Shown: positions 50,757 to 62,900, counted from the stretch's first letter. The stretch is DNA of 64,000 bases from Molossus alvarezi (GCA_037176705.1 CM073895.1:5852551-5916550); one strand, 5' to 3'. A program made the numbers and translations. Notes: a model not told the origin generated them from the sequence alone.

Positions 50757-51032
50757 CAGTCGTCCCTCGCCACTTCGTGCTTCGACTTTCGTGGCTTCAC
50801 TCTATCGCATTTTTTTCAAATATATTTGTTAAAAAGTTGATTGAGACAGTGAAAATGATACAGCGCGTGCTCAGCTGACTGAGTCAATTATACACCCCTA
50901 TATTACAATTAAAATACTGTATGTATCTATCGACTGTGGGCCTAAGTATTCGAGCACCCCAAGAATCCTTTAACACCAGGTGCAACTGCTAGAGTCTGGA
51001 ACCGATTAACCGCGATAAACGAGGGATGGCTG
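50757..51032. mobile_element. Pogo/Tigger-like MITE, 276 bp
   Basis: The left end cagtcgtccctcg and right end cgagggatggctg are inverted repeats with two mismatches. TA lies on both outer sides (50755-50756 and 51033-51034), the Tc1/mariner-pogo target signature. Subterminal blocks cgactttcgtggcttcactc and ccgattaaccgcgataaacg are typical of Tigger-related elements. There is no ORF, so it is non-autonomous. CpG-rich ends stand out from the AT-rich flanks. Confidence 0.85.
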
Positions 51033-51146
51033 TATTTTTAAAATCCCACTGTGATTCAAATAATTTATAAAGCAGCAGTATTTGAAGATTAAGCCAATCT
51101 CCTGACCAGAAATGTTGCTGGGTTGTTGCACATTGAAATCAAACTT

Positions 51147-51357
51147 TTTTTTTCCCTTTATTGATTTTTAGAGAGAGAAAGGAAGAGGGAGAGAGAGATA
51201 GAAACACTGATGAGAGAGAACATCAGCTGGCTGCCTCCTACATGCCCCACACTGGGGATCGGGCCCACAACCTGGGCATGTGTCCTGACCGGGAATTGAA
51301 CTGGCGACCTCTTGGTGCATGGGTCGACGCTCAGCCACTGAGCTACAGAGGCCGGAC
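51147..51357 (-). mobile_element. Ves-related SINE with 13-bp TSD
   Basis: Reverse copy of the ttgatttttagagagagaaa subfamily. Perfect TSD tgaaatcaaactt (51134-51146 and 51358-51370). Confidence 0.93.
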
Positions 51358-51490
51358 TGAAATCAAACTTCATATAAACAGAAATAGAGTGTCCTCAGAA
51401 AAAGAGGGACTTTGGCACAAATAAGTAGGTCTACGATGCACATCTAAATGTCATTTTGTTCTGAGTGGGAAGTCTGAAAAATGCTGTAAA

Positions 51491-51710
51491 CCCAGCCGGT
51501 GTGGCTCAATGGACTGAGCACTGTCCTATGGACTGCAGGTCCCAGTTCAACTCCCAGCCAGGGCACATGCCTGGGTTTGAAGCTCAATCCCCAGTAGGGG
51601 GCGTGCAGGAGGCAACTGACCAATGTTTCTTGCTCACATTGATGTTTCTCTCTCTCTTGCTCGCTCTAAAAAAAAAAAAAATCAATAAAAACGTATTTTT
51701 AAAAAATTTT
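51491..51710 (+). mobile_element. Ves-related SINE, cagccggtgtgg subfamily
   Basis: Head cccagccggtgtggctcaat, middle ccagggcacatgcctgggtt, tail atcaataaaaacg. TSD aatgctgtaaa/aatgctataaa (51480-51490 and 51711-51721). Confidence 0.9.
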
Positions 51711-52139
51711 AATGCTATAAAAAATATGACCATCACCTTACTCCTCTTCACTGTAGTGGTAAGAATATTGGGGAAGGGAGAGAGCAAGCAGCACCTCTGG
51801 TGGCAACACAAGCACACACATACACGTTAGAAAAAGTGGTAAGAAAAGAACAACACTAAATGCTGAACATACCAAATGTTATGCAATATGGAAGTAAAGC
51901 TTCTCTAAAAAGCTATTCAAGAAGTGTAAATAAAACTATAAACACCCAAAGACCATAAGAAAAAAGGAGATCAGGAAATAATGGTTAAACATATTGGTCA
52001 CTAACTTAACTTACCAGAATTCCTAACATAATTCTTAACATTGTTTTCATTAAACAGGTTGACCAAAAAATACAGATGTTGTTGAGAGAAGCATACCTAC
52101 AAGAAACTGTAGAGTTGGCCTTTGAATGAGTAACAATAA

Positions 52140-52300
52140 TACACTGAGCAACTTTATGCCACTTTCACACTGTTTCATCCAATCTTAATAACAACTGTCA
52201 GAACTATTATTTATCTCCATATGACCCAAGGGAAAACTGAAATTCAGAGAGAAGGAATTTATCCAATGTCACTTAGTAGGTGGAATGTGAACCATACCTC
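52140..52300 (-). repeat. MIR SINE fragment
   Basis: Reverse MIR: tcatccaatcttaataacaa, gggaaaactgaaattcagag, atttatccaatgtcacttag. Confidence 0.8.
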
Positions 52301-52339
52301 TAACTCCAAATCTAGTCTTTTCTTTTACCATAGGTGCCA

Positions 52340-52460
52340 CTGATTTATGCAACATATTTAGGCTGGAGGTCCATTTGTCAGGCACTCTACTGGGAACTGA
52401 GGCTAAAGAACAGACATGGTCCATGCCCCAGAAGCTTAGAATCTAATAGGGAAGATAATC
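52340..52460 (-). repeat. L2 LINE 3' fragment
   Basis: Reverse L2: catttgtcaggcactctact, ggaactgaggctaaagaaca and gccccagaagcttagaatct. Confidence 0.7.
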
Positions 52461-52754
52461 ATATAGTCACAAATAAATGTATAGTTCAAATAATTCTGAA
52501 CTATAGAAATAATGTCTAGTAATCCCAACTGAATTAGAATAAACTATTTTAGCTTAGACCCAAAGTATCAGAGTATACATCATGAGACTAGATTAGCTTT
52601 CTTTCAAATTTGCTTTGAAGATACGTTCAAGAACCTGTCTCTCGCTCTATCAGACACTGCTCAATACAGATAATGATCAGTTTGAGAGGAGATTTGTGAC
52701 CACATACACAATTTCAAACCTCTCTTTAGCCCATATTTTCTATTTTCTGTCACC

Positions 52755-52856
52755 TCCTGATACTCTGACGTACAACAGGAGGGGAGCAATTAGCTAAAAT
52801 GAAACTAGCATGTTTTCAATGTCCAGGCAACACAGATCCTAGACAACTTAACTAAA
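52755..52856. repeat. Local duplication, copy 1
   Basis: Shares tagctaaaatgaaactagca, tgttttcaatgtccaggcaa and cacagatcctagacaactta with 53845-53955 in the same orientation, about 1.1 kb away. It does not resemble a known repeat family. Confidence 0.85.
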
Positions 52857-53004
52857 TTAAATTAGTGACCAATATGTTTAACCATCATTTAATGATCTTT
52901 TTTATAGCTTTAGAATGAATGCCTCTCTAGTGGAAAGAAAATGCATTTCAGTAACGACCAAAAAGTAAAACGGAAAAGGAAAAATGAATTTAAAAGGAAA
53001 AAGA

Positions 53005-53162
53005 GCCCTGGCTGGTTTGGCTCAGCGGTTAGAGCGTTGGCCTGCGGTCCAGAGAGACCCGGGTTCGGTTCCCGCTAAGAGCATGTACCTCGGTTGCAGT
53101 TTGTCCCCAGCCCTGGTTGGTCGTGCGGGTGGCAGCCACTCGATGTGTCCCTTTAACGTCGA

Positions 53163-53198
<36 letters not shown>

Positions 53199-53267
53199 CC
53201 TCCCACTCTATCTGAACAAAAAATGTGCTCGGGTGAGGATTAAAAAAATAAAAAATAAATAAAATTT
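53005..53267 (+). mobile_element. Ves-type SINE, first of a stacked pair
   Basis: Full-length copy. The target aaaaggaaaaagag (near 52991-53004) recurs after the tail at 53268-53283 and again after the next SINE. Confidence 0.93.
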
Positions 53268-53283
53268 TAAAAAGGAAAAAGAA

Positions 53284-53527
53284 GCCCTGGCCGGTTTGGC
53301 TCAGCGGTTGGAGCGTCGGCCTGCGGTACAGAGAGACCCGGGTTCGGTTCCCGCTAAGGGCACGTACCTCGGTTGCAGTTTGTCCCCGGCCCTGGTTGGT
53401 CGTGAAGGTGGCAGCCACTCGATGTGTCCCTTCACATCGATGTTTCTCTCTTCCTCTCTCTCCCTCCCGCTCTATCTGAACAAAAAATGGAAAAATGTCC
53501 TCAGGTGAGGATAAAAAAAAAAAAAAA
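53284..53527 (+). mobile_element. Ves-type SINE, second of a stacked pair
   Basis: Near-consensus copy starting right after the second target copy. A third copy of aaaaaggaaaaagaa follows its tail (53528-53542). Same orientation as its neighbour. Confidence 0.94.
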
Positions 53528-53844
53528 AAAAAGGAAAAAGAATGAGGAACAATAAACAACTGTAAAATCAAACATAGTGAACATCAGTCTTAGGGCGTAT
53601 CAGAGTCTTCTGATACATAAGCTAACATACCAGACAAGAGTCTAGGAAGCAGTAGAAAACAGACCTATGTTATGAGCAGATTCATAGACTCTGCAAAATT
53701 TATGCTGACAGAGGAACACTTTAAATGTGATTCAACCTCAGATTCTGATTCAAGATTCTAATGTAATGTTAAGGAGTTAAAATCAGGACAATATTTTGGT
53801 AAACTCTTACTTTCACATTCTTTTGGAAACACTGTCTATATTCA

Positions 53845-53955
53845 CCAACACATCCCAATACTCAGAAGTATAACAGGAGGGAAGTAATTAGTTAAAATGA
53901 AACTAACTAGCATGTTTTCAATGTCCAAGCAACACAGATCCTAGACAACTTCACT
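53845..53955. repeat. Local duplication, copy 2
   Basis: Partner of 52755-52856: taacaggagggaagtaatta, tgttttcaatgtccaagcaa, cagatcctagacaacttcac. It differs by scattered substitutions and a 4-bp aact insertion. Confidence 0.85.
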
Positions 53956-56900
53956 AACCAAGAGAGTAACTTCCCATGTGCTGTTCTTCACCTCTACCAC
54001 CGCCAGACAAACATAGAAGCCCTAAGCCAGGAGATGGCTGGCCAGCAAATAATATTCCCAAAATATTTTTCCAAAACAGGAACATATAGAACAAATGCAA
54101 ACCACCCAAGATATAGCTCTAGTGACTTACTTTACTCGATTTGAAACATAGACATTCAACTCTTAACAACAAAGGGTTCCCATAGATCGCCATAGTAACT
54201 ACAAGCCCTCACCATCTAAACAGGTAGCTGCATGTAAGCTCCACAAATACACAAGGGGGAGGAACCTGACCAGGAGTACAACTTCCTGTTCACATATAAT
54301 TTGCTAAATTTAAGAGAGAGAAAAAAAGTTTAAGAAGAATTAAAGACCCTAGAACAGAAAGGCAGCTCCACAACTGTTTCCCTAACAAGTATTCTCCTAA
54401 TTCAAGTAATAGGTTTTCTAAAATAAATCTGAACCTTCAGTCCTACAAGGATCCCACATGTGAATGACCAGCAAGTGCTACAATACCCAGTTTCTCTAAA
54501 GAAAGGACAATTTTATACTTAGAAGAATAAATATGCTACTAAATAGAGGGAAATAAGACACATTCCAGAAGCACTACTTCATGGTTTGGGGGAAAGTGGG
54601 TATCCGTCCCAAACTCTCAAATGTAATATTCAAATAAATACAATCATAATGAGAAGGCAGCTTTCACATGAATAAAAAAGAGATTAAAAACCAGTAATAA
54701 ATGAGCTAACCCTAAATTATCCCTGTATAATTCATGTCCTTAACCATAATCCCAAAACTGAACCTGCTACGAGCCAGATTACACTTTAGCAATATTTTCA
54801 GTGTCTAGAATGCACTATTACTTTCCAAAAACTTTCCATCAAAATTAGGGGCCTCCTCTTGTCATTGTTTCACTACATGAAGAATTTCTCCCTGTGTCAA
54901 CCTAGGAATTTGTCAGTTGCACATTCACCTATACTCAGTTCCCCTTCATCCTTGCAAATGCACAAAGCTTAAGTGCCACTTCAAAATTTTTTCCAATCTT
55001 CATCAAAAGAAAAAAGGGGGAAAAGAAAGAGAAATAAATGATACAATTTAAACACTTCATTTAGTATTTTCCTGGGGTAAGACTTCAACTTAGATTGGCT
55101 CCTCTAAGTTGACCATGGTGACAACCATCTTTCTGAGCATCATCTGTAAACAGGACACATAAAAGTGGAACTTCTGCTCCCAGAAAAGACTAATGTCCAG
55201 CCCCATCAAGCAGTGGGCACAAAGCCTGGCCTGGTCAATGCCTCCTCCTCAATAGGCATCAACTCCTCTTTTTACTCCTCTCCTCCAGAATTCACAAGTC
55301 ACACAACAAAATACACATACACAAGTTCCATCCTCTGCTAATACAAAATAAATAAACAAAATACCTGAAACCTCAACTTCTAACACATATGTCACTGCAC
55401 ATAATTTTTTTAATTTCCAAGAAAATTTCCATAAGCTCCAAAAGGAAGAAAAGATTGCTTCCTTTTACAGCACTGGACGGTAAAATGTGGCGTGACATAA
55501 TCTTTCATGTTTTTAAAATTCATTTTAAGGTGATATTGTTGCAACTATAATCTGCAACTGTCCCCTGCATATGTCAAAACATGTGCACTATTTCATTTTC
55601 AGACTTCGCGAAAAGATTACAAGAATTATAATTTGCTCTGGCAAACAGGCTCTCAATCAAAACAGGTTCCACCCACCTTCAAAGCAACCAATAGCTGCCC
55701 ACCTACCACCCTTCCTAAAACATCCAAACAGAGCTTCTCTGGGGCCCAAGCATTCCCTAACCCAGCAGCCTGCAGGTTTGCTCTGCAGGTGCTTGAAGGC
55801 AAACAAGCTCGGCACAGGGCACCCAGCAAGTTAAAACTACACCCAGAGAGGAAGAGATGAGAGAAAGGGTAAGAGGACAGGGGCAGAGGGACCCACAACG
55901 TTCCCCATTTGCTTTAATGCATCTCCGGGTAGACCCCATCCTTAGCTCTGATTTCACGCCTCGCAACACCACCTACATACATGGCCAGCCAGGGCTGAAT
56001 TAAAGGCTCTCAGGAACATGCACCATGAATGATGAAATGATTCATAAACGTCTTCAGAAGTGAGAAAGAGCAGCAAAAACCATCACTGTCTCGGTGAGGC
56101 CAGAGGAAGATTAGCCTACCTGCAGGGGCTGAAAGGATCATCCATGACTAACAGAGGCTCTGGTGAGTCTAGCTGCCTCCCTGAACCTCTACTTACTGCT
56201 AAAACTCTGCCCTTTTCTACTCTAACAACTCAAAATGGAGGCACATGCAGTCTGAGAGACCTCATAGAGCTTTCACTGAGCGTGTGCTATGACCTAAGCC
56301 TTCACGCAGAACGCAGAAACTTCCCCCTCACACTGACAGGACTGAGCATGTGCTGTGACCCTCCCTCATCCATACACTGTCTCTCAACGCAATCAATCTC
56401 AACCCTGCTGTTTCCGTAAATAAAGCCCAGCCAACAGACTCTGCAGCTTCTCCCCGCATACCAAGCTAGTGTGCAGGGAAGTGGGGCCTTAGAAAGGGGA
56501 TCTGAGACAGCCAACACCCGGGAACTCAATGAGCAGAGCCATTGAGAGGCTTCAGATAAATGCCTTGTTCTATCAAGACAACAGCAAGTTTTGTCTTTAA
56601 AAAAATGTAATAATAAATTGTGGTTTTAAATAGCAAGATCTTCAAGAGGAATAGAATCAAAAGACACAGGTGTGAATAATTATACATAAGATTAATAGAA
56701 AACACCGCAATATATTTAAAAACATGGCAGTAGCTACTTAAGGGGAGCAACCCCACAAATTTCTTTCTGAAAACTTCAAACATTTAGGAAAAGGGCACAG
56801 GAACAATCCCGGCAAAGCTATGGAGTGCTGGGTACTGTCACAGCTACAAACGCAGTGTAGATGGGTAGATGGTATAGCGAGCAGAGTGTCTAAACATTTC

Positions 56901-57134
56901 TTCTCTGCAAAGAGCTTCATCTCCTCTAGATAAGAAGTTCTAAAATCTCCCCAAATAACAAATAAAAACATTTCCTAAAGTGATACTAACCCAATTGGGT
57001 ATGTCTAACTTAAAGAATGCATTTCTAACATAAGAGGGACAGGAAGGGTTCAAATCAAGAGGTCAAAGAACACCTACCACCAATACCCGACATCTAAAGA
57101 CGTGGAGGTCTGACTCAGAACTTGAGGCAATTCT

Positions 57135-57353
57135 CTTTTTCTTTTTTTTTAAATGTTTTTCTTTATTGATTTTAGAGAGAGAGGGAGAGGGAGAGAGAGA
57201 TAGAAACATTGATGAGAGAGAACATTGATCGACCACCTCCTGCATGGCCCCCTCTGGGGATTGGGCCCACTGGGCATGTGCCCTGACCGGGAATCAAACC
57301 GGTGACTCTCGGTGCATGGGTCGACACTCAACCACTGAGCCACACCAGCCAGG
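57135..57353 (-). mobile_element. Ves-related SINE with TSD
   Basis: Reverse copy of the ctttattgattttagagaga subfamily. TSD cttgaggcaattct/cttggggcaattct (57121-57134 and 57354-57367). Confidence 0.93.
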
Positions 57354-58417
57354 CTTGGGGCAATTCTTTAGAACACAGCCCATAAAGCTGAATTCATTTA
57401 AAATTAATCAGAAAAGACTGCTAAAGCCATGTAAGCAAGGCCACACCATCCCAGTCGTACTGAGCACTATGAAGTATTCCTATTTCCCACAGTACCAGTC
57501 AAGGCATTTTCTGTTAAAATCTTTAAAAACACATTCACGCCCTCTCCCCCAACCTCCTCCTCCAAAATAAGGCAAACTGGGCTGTCAGCCATATAAGAAT
57601 CCTAGTTGTGGATGTGTATGTACGCTGAGTTTTTGCAAACTAAGAGATGATTCTTTATATTATGACTTAGTTATAATTTTGAAAAAGAAGAGAAAGACCA
57701 TGAAACCCCTAAAATGTATAAAGACGAGATAGAGTAGGAAACAGCAGTGCCAATTATGTTTCCTCCAAATGTAATGGAGTGTGAAGAAATTAAAAAACCG
57801 CTTAACAGATACTATGTGTCCTCGAGATTCCTGAAGTCAAGGCAGAACCCATTGCACTTCCTAGTGCTCATGTTTGTGCGACTAGGTTCTGACACTGTGA
57901 TGAAATAAAAACTCTCATCATGCTGAAAATGTAATTTATCCAACATAAGAAATGTCAGGTACACCGAAATAAGCTGTGCTTCTGACCCAGCACATGAAGC
58001 AAGCATCTACAGGTTGGAAGACCATTTCCCCTATTGGTATATAACAGGACTCAGAAATAACTAGAAATAATCTAGAGAAAAAGACTTTCTAAAAACAAGA
58101 GCAATTAAATTAGAACCTAGCAGCCAAATAGTATAAATATGACCACCAAATTATTTCTTTCAAATGCGTATTTAAACAAACCAACCAACCAACCAAAACC
58201 ATCATACCCCTTCTCATGGAAAATGCTTCCTTGGAGAAAGCAACCGAAGATAATAATAAACTCATCATTACTCTGAAAAAACCATGGAACTGTTCCATAG
58301 AACACAGCACAACACCCTCACTATAATAGCAAGTCAAGAAACATGGACTATAGTTTTGGTCCCACAAAGGCTCTGAGTAACATTAAGGACAAGTTACCAA
58401 CATCTGATGCCCTTTTT

Positions 58418-58683
58418 GTTTTGTTTTTGTTTTGTTTGTTTGTTTTATTCCTCACCTAAGAATATTTTTCTACTTATTATCAGATAGAGTGGGAGGGAGG
58501 GCGAGAGAAAGACAGAGAGAAACATCGATGTGATAGAGGCCACATTGACTGGTTGCCTTCCACATGACCCGACCAGGGCCGGGAACAAACTGCAACGGAG
58601 GTACATGCCCTTGACCGGAATCGAACCCATGACTCATTGGTCTACAGGCCAACACTCTAACCGCTGAGCCAAACTGGCCAGGG
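58418..58683 (-). mobile_element. Ves-type SINE, TTTTG-repeat tail
   Basis: Reverse copy with gttttgtttttgttttgttt tail, attcctcacctaagaatatt, then ccgctgagccaaactggcca. TSD is weak (tgcccttttt/tggcctttctt). Confidence 0.9.
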
Positions 58684-59119
58684 CTGGCCTTTCTTTTGCA
58701 ACACTGGGTTCCAATAGTGTCCCCAGACTATTTCAACGTCCTCTTCATTGTCTTTCCTGACACTGTCTCCTCACAGCTGTCCTTTACATACCAATTAGAC
58801 AAACCCCCGTCCCCTGCCACCCCTCAGTGGCAGCATACTCCAGGGCTTGATTCCCTTCTCCTTCACAACGCTTCATGAGGAGAATCTACCCATTTGACCG
58901 CAATTACAACTGGCCCCTCTCTGGAGATACCCCCTTACAGAACTGGCTTGGAAATGTGGGAGAATTTTGTTCCTGTCTTGCTGTACCTTAACTCATCACA
59001 GCTTCTTCTGGGGTAACTCCCCTCTCTTAACAGGTTTTAAGCTCTTTGGGGGCAAGAAACGTATCAAAATCATCTTAATTGTAACCACTCAACTCTCTTA
59101 TTTTGTATCTCAAAAACTT

Positions 59120-59358
59120 CATCTGCTCTGTTTGGCACAGTGGTTAGAGCGTCAGCTCGAGGACCAAAGGGTCGCAGGTTCGATTCCCGGCCCAGTCGGG
59201 GTCATGCAGGAGGCAGTCAATGGATCTGTTTCTCTTACATCAATGTTTCTCTCTCTCTCCCCTTCCACTCTAAAAATCCACGGAACAAATAGCCTCAGGT
59301 GAGGATTAACCAAAAAAACATAAAACAAACAAACATAAACCAAAAAAACATAAAACAT
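59120..59358 (+). mobile_element. Ves-type SINE with internal deletion and complex tail
   Basis: Head ctgtttggcacagtggttag, box B-like gcaggttcgattcccggccc, then a jump to gtcggggtcatgcaggaggc. The tail is built of aaccaaaaaaacataaaac-type units (59308-59358). Confidence 0.85.
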
Positions 59359-59772
59359 CTGATGCACTGAGACGGGCACAATATCACTTATACAGTATTT
59401 CTTGGCAAAAATTACATAACCTAAATCCAATCACAAGGACACAGGGAACAAACCCAAATGGAATAATATGCAACAAAACTGGTTTCTAGTCTTCCACAAG
59501 TCAATGCCATAAAAACCAAAAAGGCCTAAGAAACATGTTATGAAAACAAAAGACAGGCCAAGGATATAAAGAGACACAACAACTAAATGCCAATGTGTGA
59601 TCATAGGGGGAAATTTTTATGAACGTCGATAATTGAAAAACTGGCAAAATTTCAATAGGGACTATATTAGACAATACAGTATTATGTCAATGTAACCTTT
59701 CCTGATTTTGATAACCATATAATGGTTGGTTGTATAAGAGAATATTCTTGGTCTTGGAAAATATATACTGCA

Positions 59773-59965
59773 GCCCAGCTGGGGTGGCTCAGTGGATTGA
59801 GCATCATCCCATGGACTGAGAGGTTCTGGTTAGATTCCTGGTCAGGGCACATGCCTGGGTTGTGGGCTGGATCCCCAGTAGGGGGCATGTAGGAGGCAGA
59901 CAATTGGTGTATCTCTCACATCGATGTTTCTATCTCTCCCTCCTTTCCTCTCTCTAAAAATTCAA
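59773..59965 (+). mobile_element. Ves-related SINE, cagctggggtgg subfamily
   Basis: Head gcccagctggggtggctcag, middle gtcagggcacatgcctgggt, tail ttcaataaacc. The next SINE was inserted just past or inside its tail. Confidence 0.87.
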
Positions 59966-59987
59966 TAAACCATATTCTGTTTTAATT

Positions 59988-60199
59988 TTTTTTTTTCTTT
60001 ATTGATTTTAGAGAGAGAGGAAGGGAGAGGGAGAGAGAGAGACAGGAACATCGATGAGAGAAAACACTGAGTGGCTGCCTCCTGCATGCCCCCCACTGGG
60101 GATTTGGCCCACAACCTGGGCATGTGCCCTGACCAGGAATCGAACTGGCGATCTCTTGGTACAGGGTCGATGCTCAACCACTGAGGCACACCAGCCAGG
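59988..60199 (-). mobile_element. Ves-related SINE, opposite to its neighbour
   Basis: Reverse copy: tttattgattttagagagag through cactgaggcacaccagccag. Flanks caataaaccatattctgttt and caataaaaccatgtttttaa suggest a decayed TSD in the tail of the 59773 copy. Confidence 0.88.
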
Positions 60200-60525
60200 C
60201 AATAAAACCATGTTTTTAAAAAATTGTTTTAAAAAGAAAATATATGTCACAATATTTACAGAAAAGAGAAGCTTGGTGTCTGATACTCATTTCCAGGTAT
60301 TTCAGGAAAGGAAAACACTAGAGAGATAGTAATGAAGCAAAGATGGCAAATATAGAAAATAATATGACAAAAACAGAGATAATAAGGCAAAACTGTAATA
60401 AAGTTAAAAAAAATAAATAACAAAATCAATAAAAATAAAATAGCAAATATTACAAAATATTAACATTTGGAGAATTGGGGGAAACGCTATATGGTAGTTC
60501 TATGTACTAAACTCATCAATTCTTT

Positions 60526-60738
60526 TTTTTTTTTTGTTCAGACAGAGCGGGAGGGAGAGAGAGGCAGAGAGAGAGAGAAACATCGATGTGAAAGGACACA
60601 TCCAGTGGTTGCCACCTGCACGACCAACCAGGGCCGGGGACAAACTACAACCGAGGTACATGCCCTTAGCGGGAACCGAACCCGGGTCTCTCTGTACCGC
60701 AGGCTGACGCTCCAACCGCTGAGCCAAACCGGCCAGGG
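60526..60738 (-). mobile_element. Ves-type SINE lacking the terminal 3' box, 14-bp TSD
   Basis: Reverse copy that goes straight from the tail to tgttcagacagagcgggagg, without the atcctcacccgaggac block. The TSD ctcatcaattcttt is perfect (60512-60525 and 60739-60752), so this form was inserted as such. Confidence 0.93.
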
Positions 60739-61099
60739 CTCATCAATTCTTTATGTATATAAAATTCCAAACTGAAAATTTAAAAATATGTCAAAAAACA
60801 AAAACTACTTCCACTCATCTTCAACTATCAGTTCTTATGGAGTCTGAAGAGTGGACACACTAGTGGCAATGAGTGAGCTGACCTGCCCGGCTACCTGCTT
60901 CCATTGAGCTCTAATACCCAAACTGAATCCACTTAACACCCAGCTAGCTCCAAGTTCAGTTCAACTTCAGAATATGGGTTCAGTCCTCCTTCTTGTCACA
61001 GAAAATCAAGGAGCCCTGAAACCTAGTGGTGTGGTATTTAAGTAAGGCAATGTGCCACATTTAATCATAAATTACAGTTCTAGAAATTACAGTTCTGTT

Positions 61100-61290
61100 T
61101 CCACTGACCAAGCCTTGTCCTATGTACCAAAAGGTTGCTGGTTCAATTTCCAGTCAGGGCGCATGCCCTGGTTGTGGGGTTGTGGGCTTGAGTCTCAGAA
61201 GGGGGTGTGCATGAAGCAGCTCATTAATGTTCCTCTCTCCCCACTCCCCTCTTAAAGAAAAAAAATCAATAAAAATATTTTTTTAAATAA
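61100..61290 (+). mobile_element. Ves-related SINE, diverged
   Basis: Head is degraded (tccactgaccaagccttgtc), but aaaaggttgctggttcaatt, agtcagggcgcatgccctgg and the atcaataaaaat tail identify it. Confidence 0.8.
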
Positions 61291-61489
61291 GTAAAGTCAG
61301 AATTGTAACATGGAAGTTTCCTAGGTCTTATTTTTTAAAAAGAGTTTTCTAGTTATCAGAATTATAATAGTGTCTAAAATGTTTTATTTACTAATAAGAA
61401 ATTATAAAGCAAAAATAGCAATGAAAATTAAGGAAACTTTAAAGGAAAACACTTGAAAAAAGTTTTTCTATTTGACCTCTAATTAGTAC

Positions 61490-62420
61490 TAACTTCACAT
61501 CAATAAAGGAAGCTTTCAGACAGTTTATTTAAATGTTATTTCTGATGTCACCAGTGTAAAAATGGAACTGAGTTTTATATATATCGATTTTATATCCAGC
61601 AAGCACACTAGTTTATCAGTTTTAATAATGTGCTCACGTTTTCTCAGATAAATTTATTACACTGTATTCATAAAGGTTCATTTCTTCATTCCCAGTTCTC
61701 ACATATTCCTCTTTTATGTCTTCATGGATATGGGAATCCTTACATTTTCTCTGACTTTAGATGGAATACTCCCAACACCCTACCTTAAGTGTGGTGCCTG
61801 TTGTATCTTGTTGGTAAGTATTCCCTAAGAATAAGAAAGTTTCATTCTACCATCCATTTGTAAGAGCACCACCTCCCCCCTTCCCCACCCCCCTTACTAT
61901 TGAAAAGGTATCAAATTTTATCAAGTGCTTTTTCTACAATAAAATGATTGCATATTTTTTCTTCTTCAATATTTTAAAGTGGTAAAATATGTTAATGGAT
62001 ATATTTTATTAAACCATTCTTGCCCAACTTAGCCAAGTATATTTTTAAATGCATTACTAGACTCCATTGTCTTATAATGTACTTAAACATTTTACACACA
62101 TGTCCATAAGTAAGACTGATCTATGAATTGTATTTTTTTTTATCTGGCTTTAGTATAAAGGTTTACTAGCCTCATAAAATAACTCAGGGAACCTACACAA
62201 CCTTCCTCTGTACTCTGGAACACTGGTAGAATGCACCTGTAAAGCAGGAGTGTAACTTTTTTCGTCTAATGTGAACAAAAAGGTGTCCTGTACAAGTTAT
62301 GAAGAATACCTTTAAAGGGTGGAGGCATGCATTTTTTACCCACTTATTCTTTCTTCCAGCTCTGATAAGTAAAAAAGGTGACTCTATGAACATAGAACTC
62401 AATCCTGAAATACCTCAAAT
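61490..62420 (-). repeat. Decayed L1 ORF2 fragment
   Basis: Minus-strand L1 order on the plus strand: ttttatatccagcaagcaca, tatcaagtgctttttctaca, attaaaccattcttgcccaa, tttatctggctttagtataa, agcctcataaaataactcag. These match the end of L1 reverse transcriptase. It is sense relative to RERE. Confidence 0.8.
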
Positions 62421-62479
62421 CCAAATTAATTGAAATAAAGGAGCTCTATGCCACTTTTCAGCTGCAGTATAAAGAATTA

Positions 62480-62900
62480 CACTGAAAATAGATGGTCACA
62501 ATGTTATTCAAATATTGGAAAACCCACAGATGTTCAAAATATGAGAATAGATCAATTATAGGATATCCCTTTGATGGTATACAAGGTGTTCATTATAAAT
62601 ATTTTTGTAAAATGTTTAATAACTTGGTACTAAGTTTATACAGAAGAGTATCTAATAAAGGAATGCATGGTTATATGTATATCATATATAAAAAGTATTT
62701 TAATTGCAATCTTAATACATACACATATATCAACACACACATAAATGTATATTCAAGGAAAACCAAAAATATAGGTTAAAGAATTATGTTATTATTTTGG
62801 TTTGCTTTTTCAACTTTTGTATTTGTTAAAAATATGAGCACATATTTTTTTCTTCATTAGAAAAACTACAATATTTTCCAACACATTTAAAAGAAAATAA
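62480..62900 (+). repeat. Possible decayed L1 3' end
   Basis: Weak match to an old L1 3' pattern: atattggaaaacccacagat, ataggatatccctttgatgg and gttttttcaacttttgta-like sequence. Assigned by texture only. Confidence 0.45.

Noticed and set aside
50757..51032. piggyBac element
   Set aside because: The flanking target is TA, not TTAA, and the ends match the pogo/Tigger pattern.
53029..53571. 180-codon minus-strand ORF
   Set aside because: It reads through the two stacked SINEs (repeated SLYRRPTL/SLDRRPTL-type ends). SINE heads and purine middles are often open in several frames, and this is not a gene.
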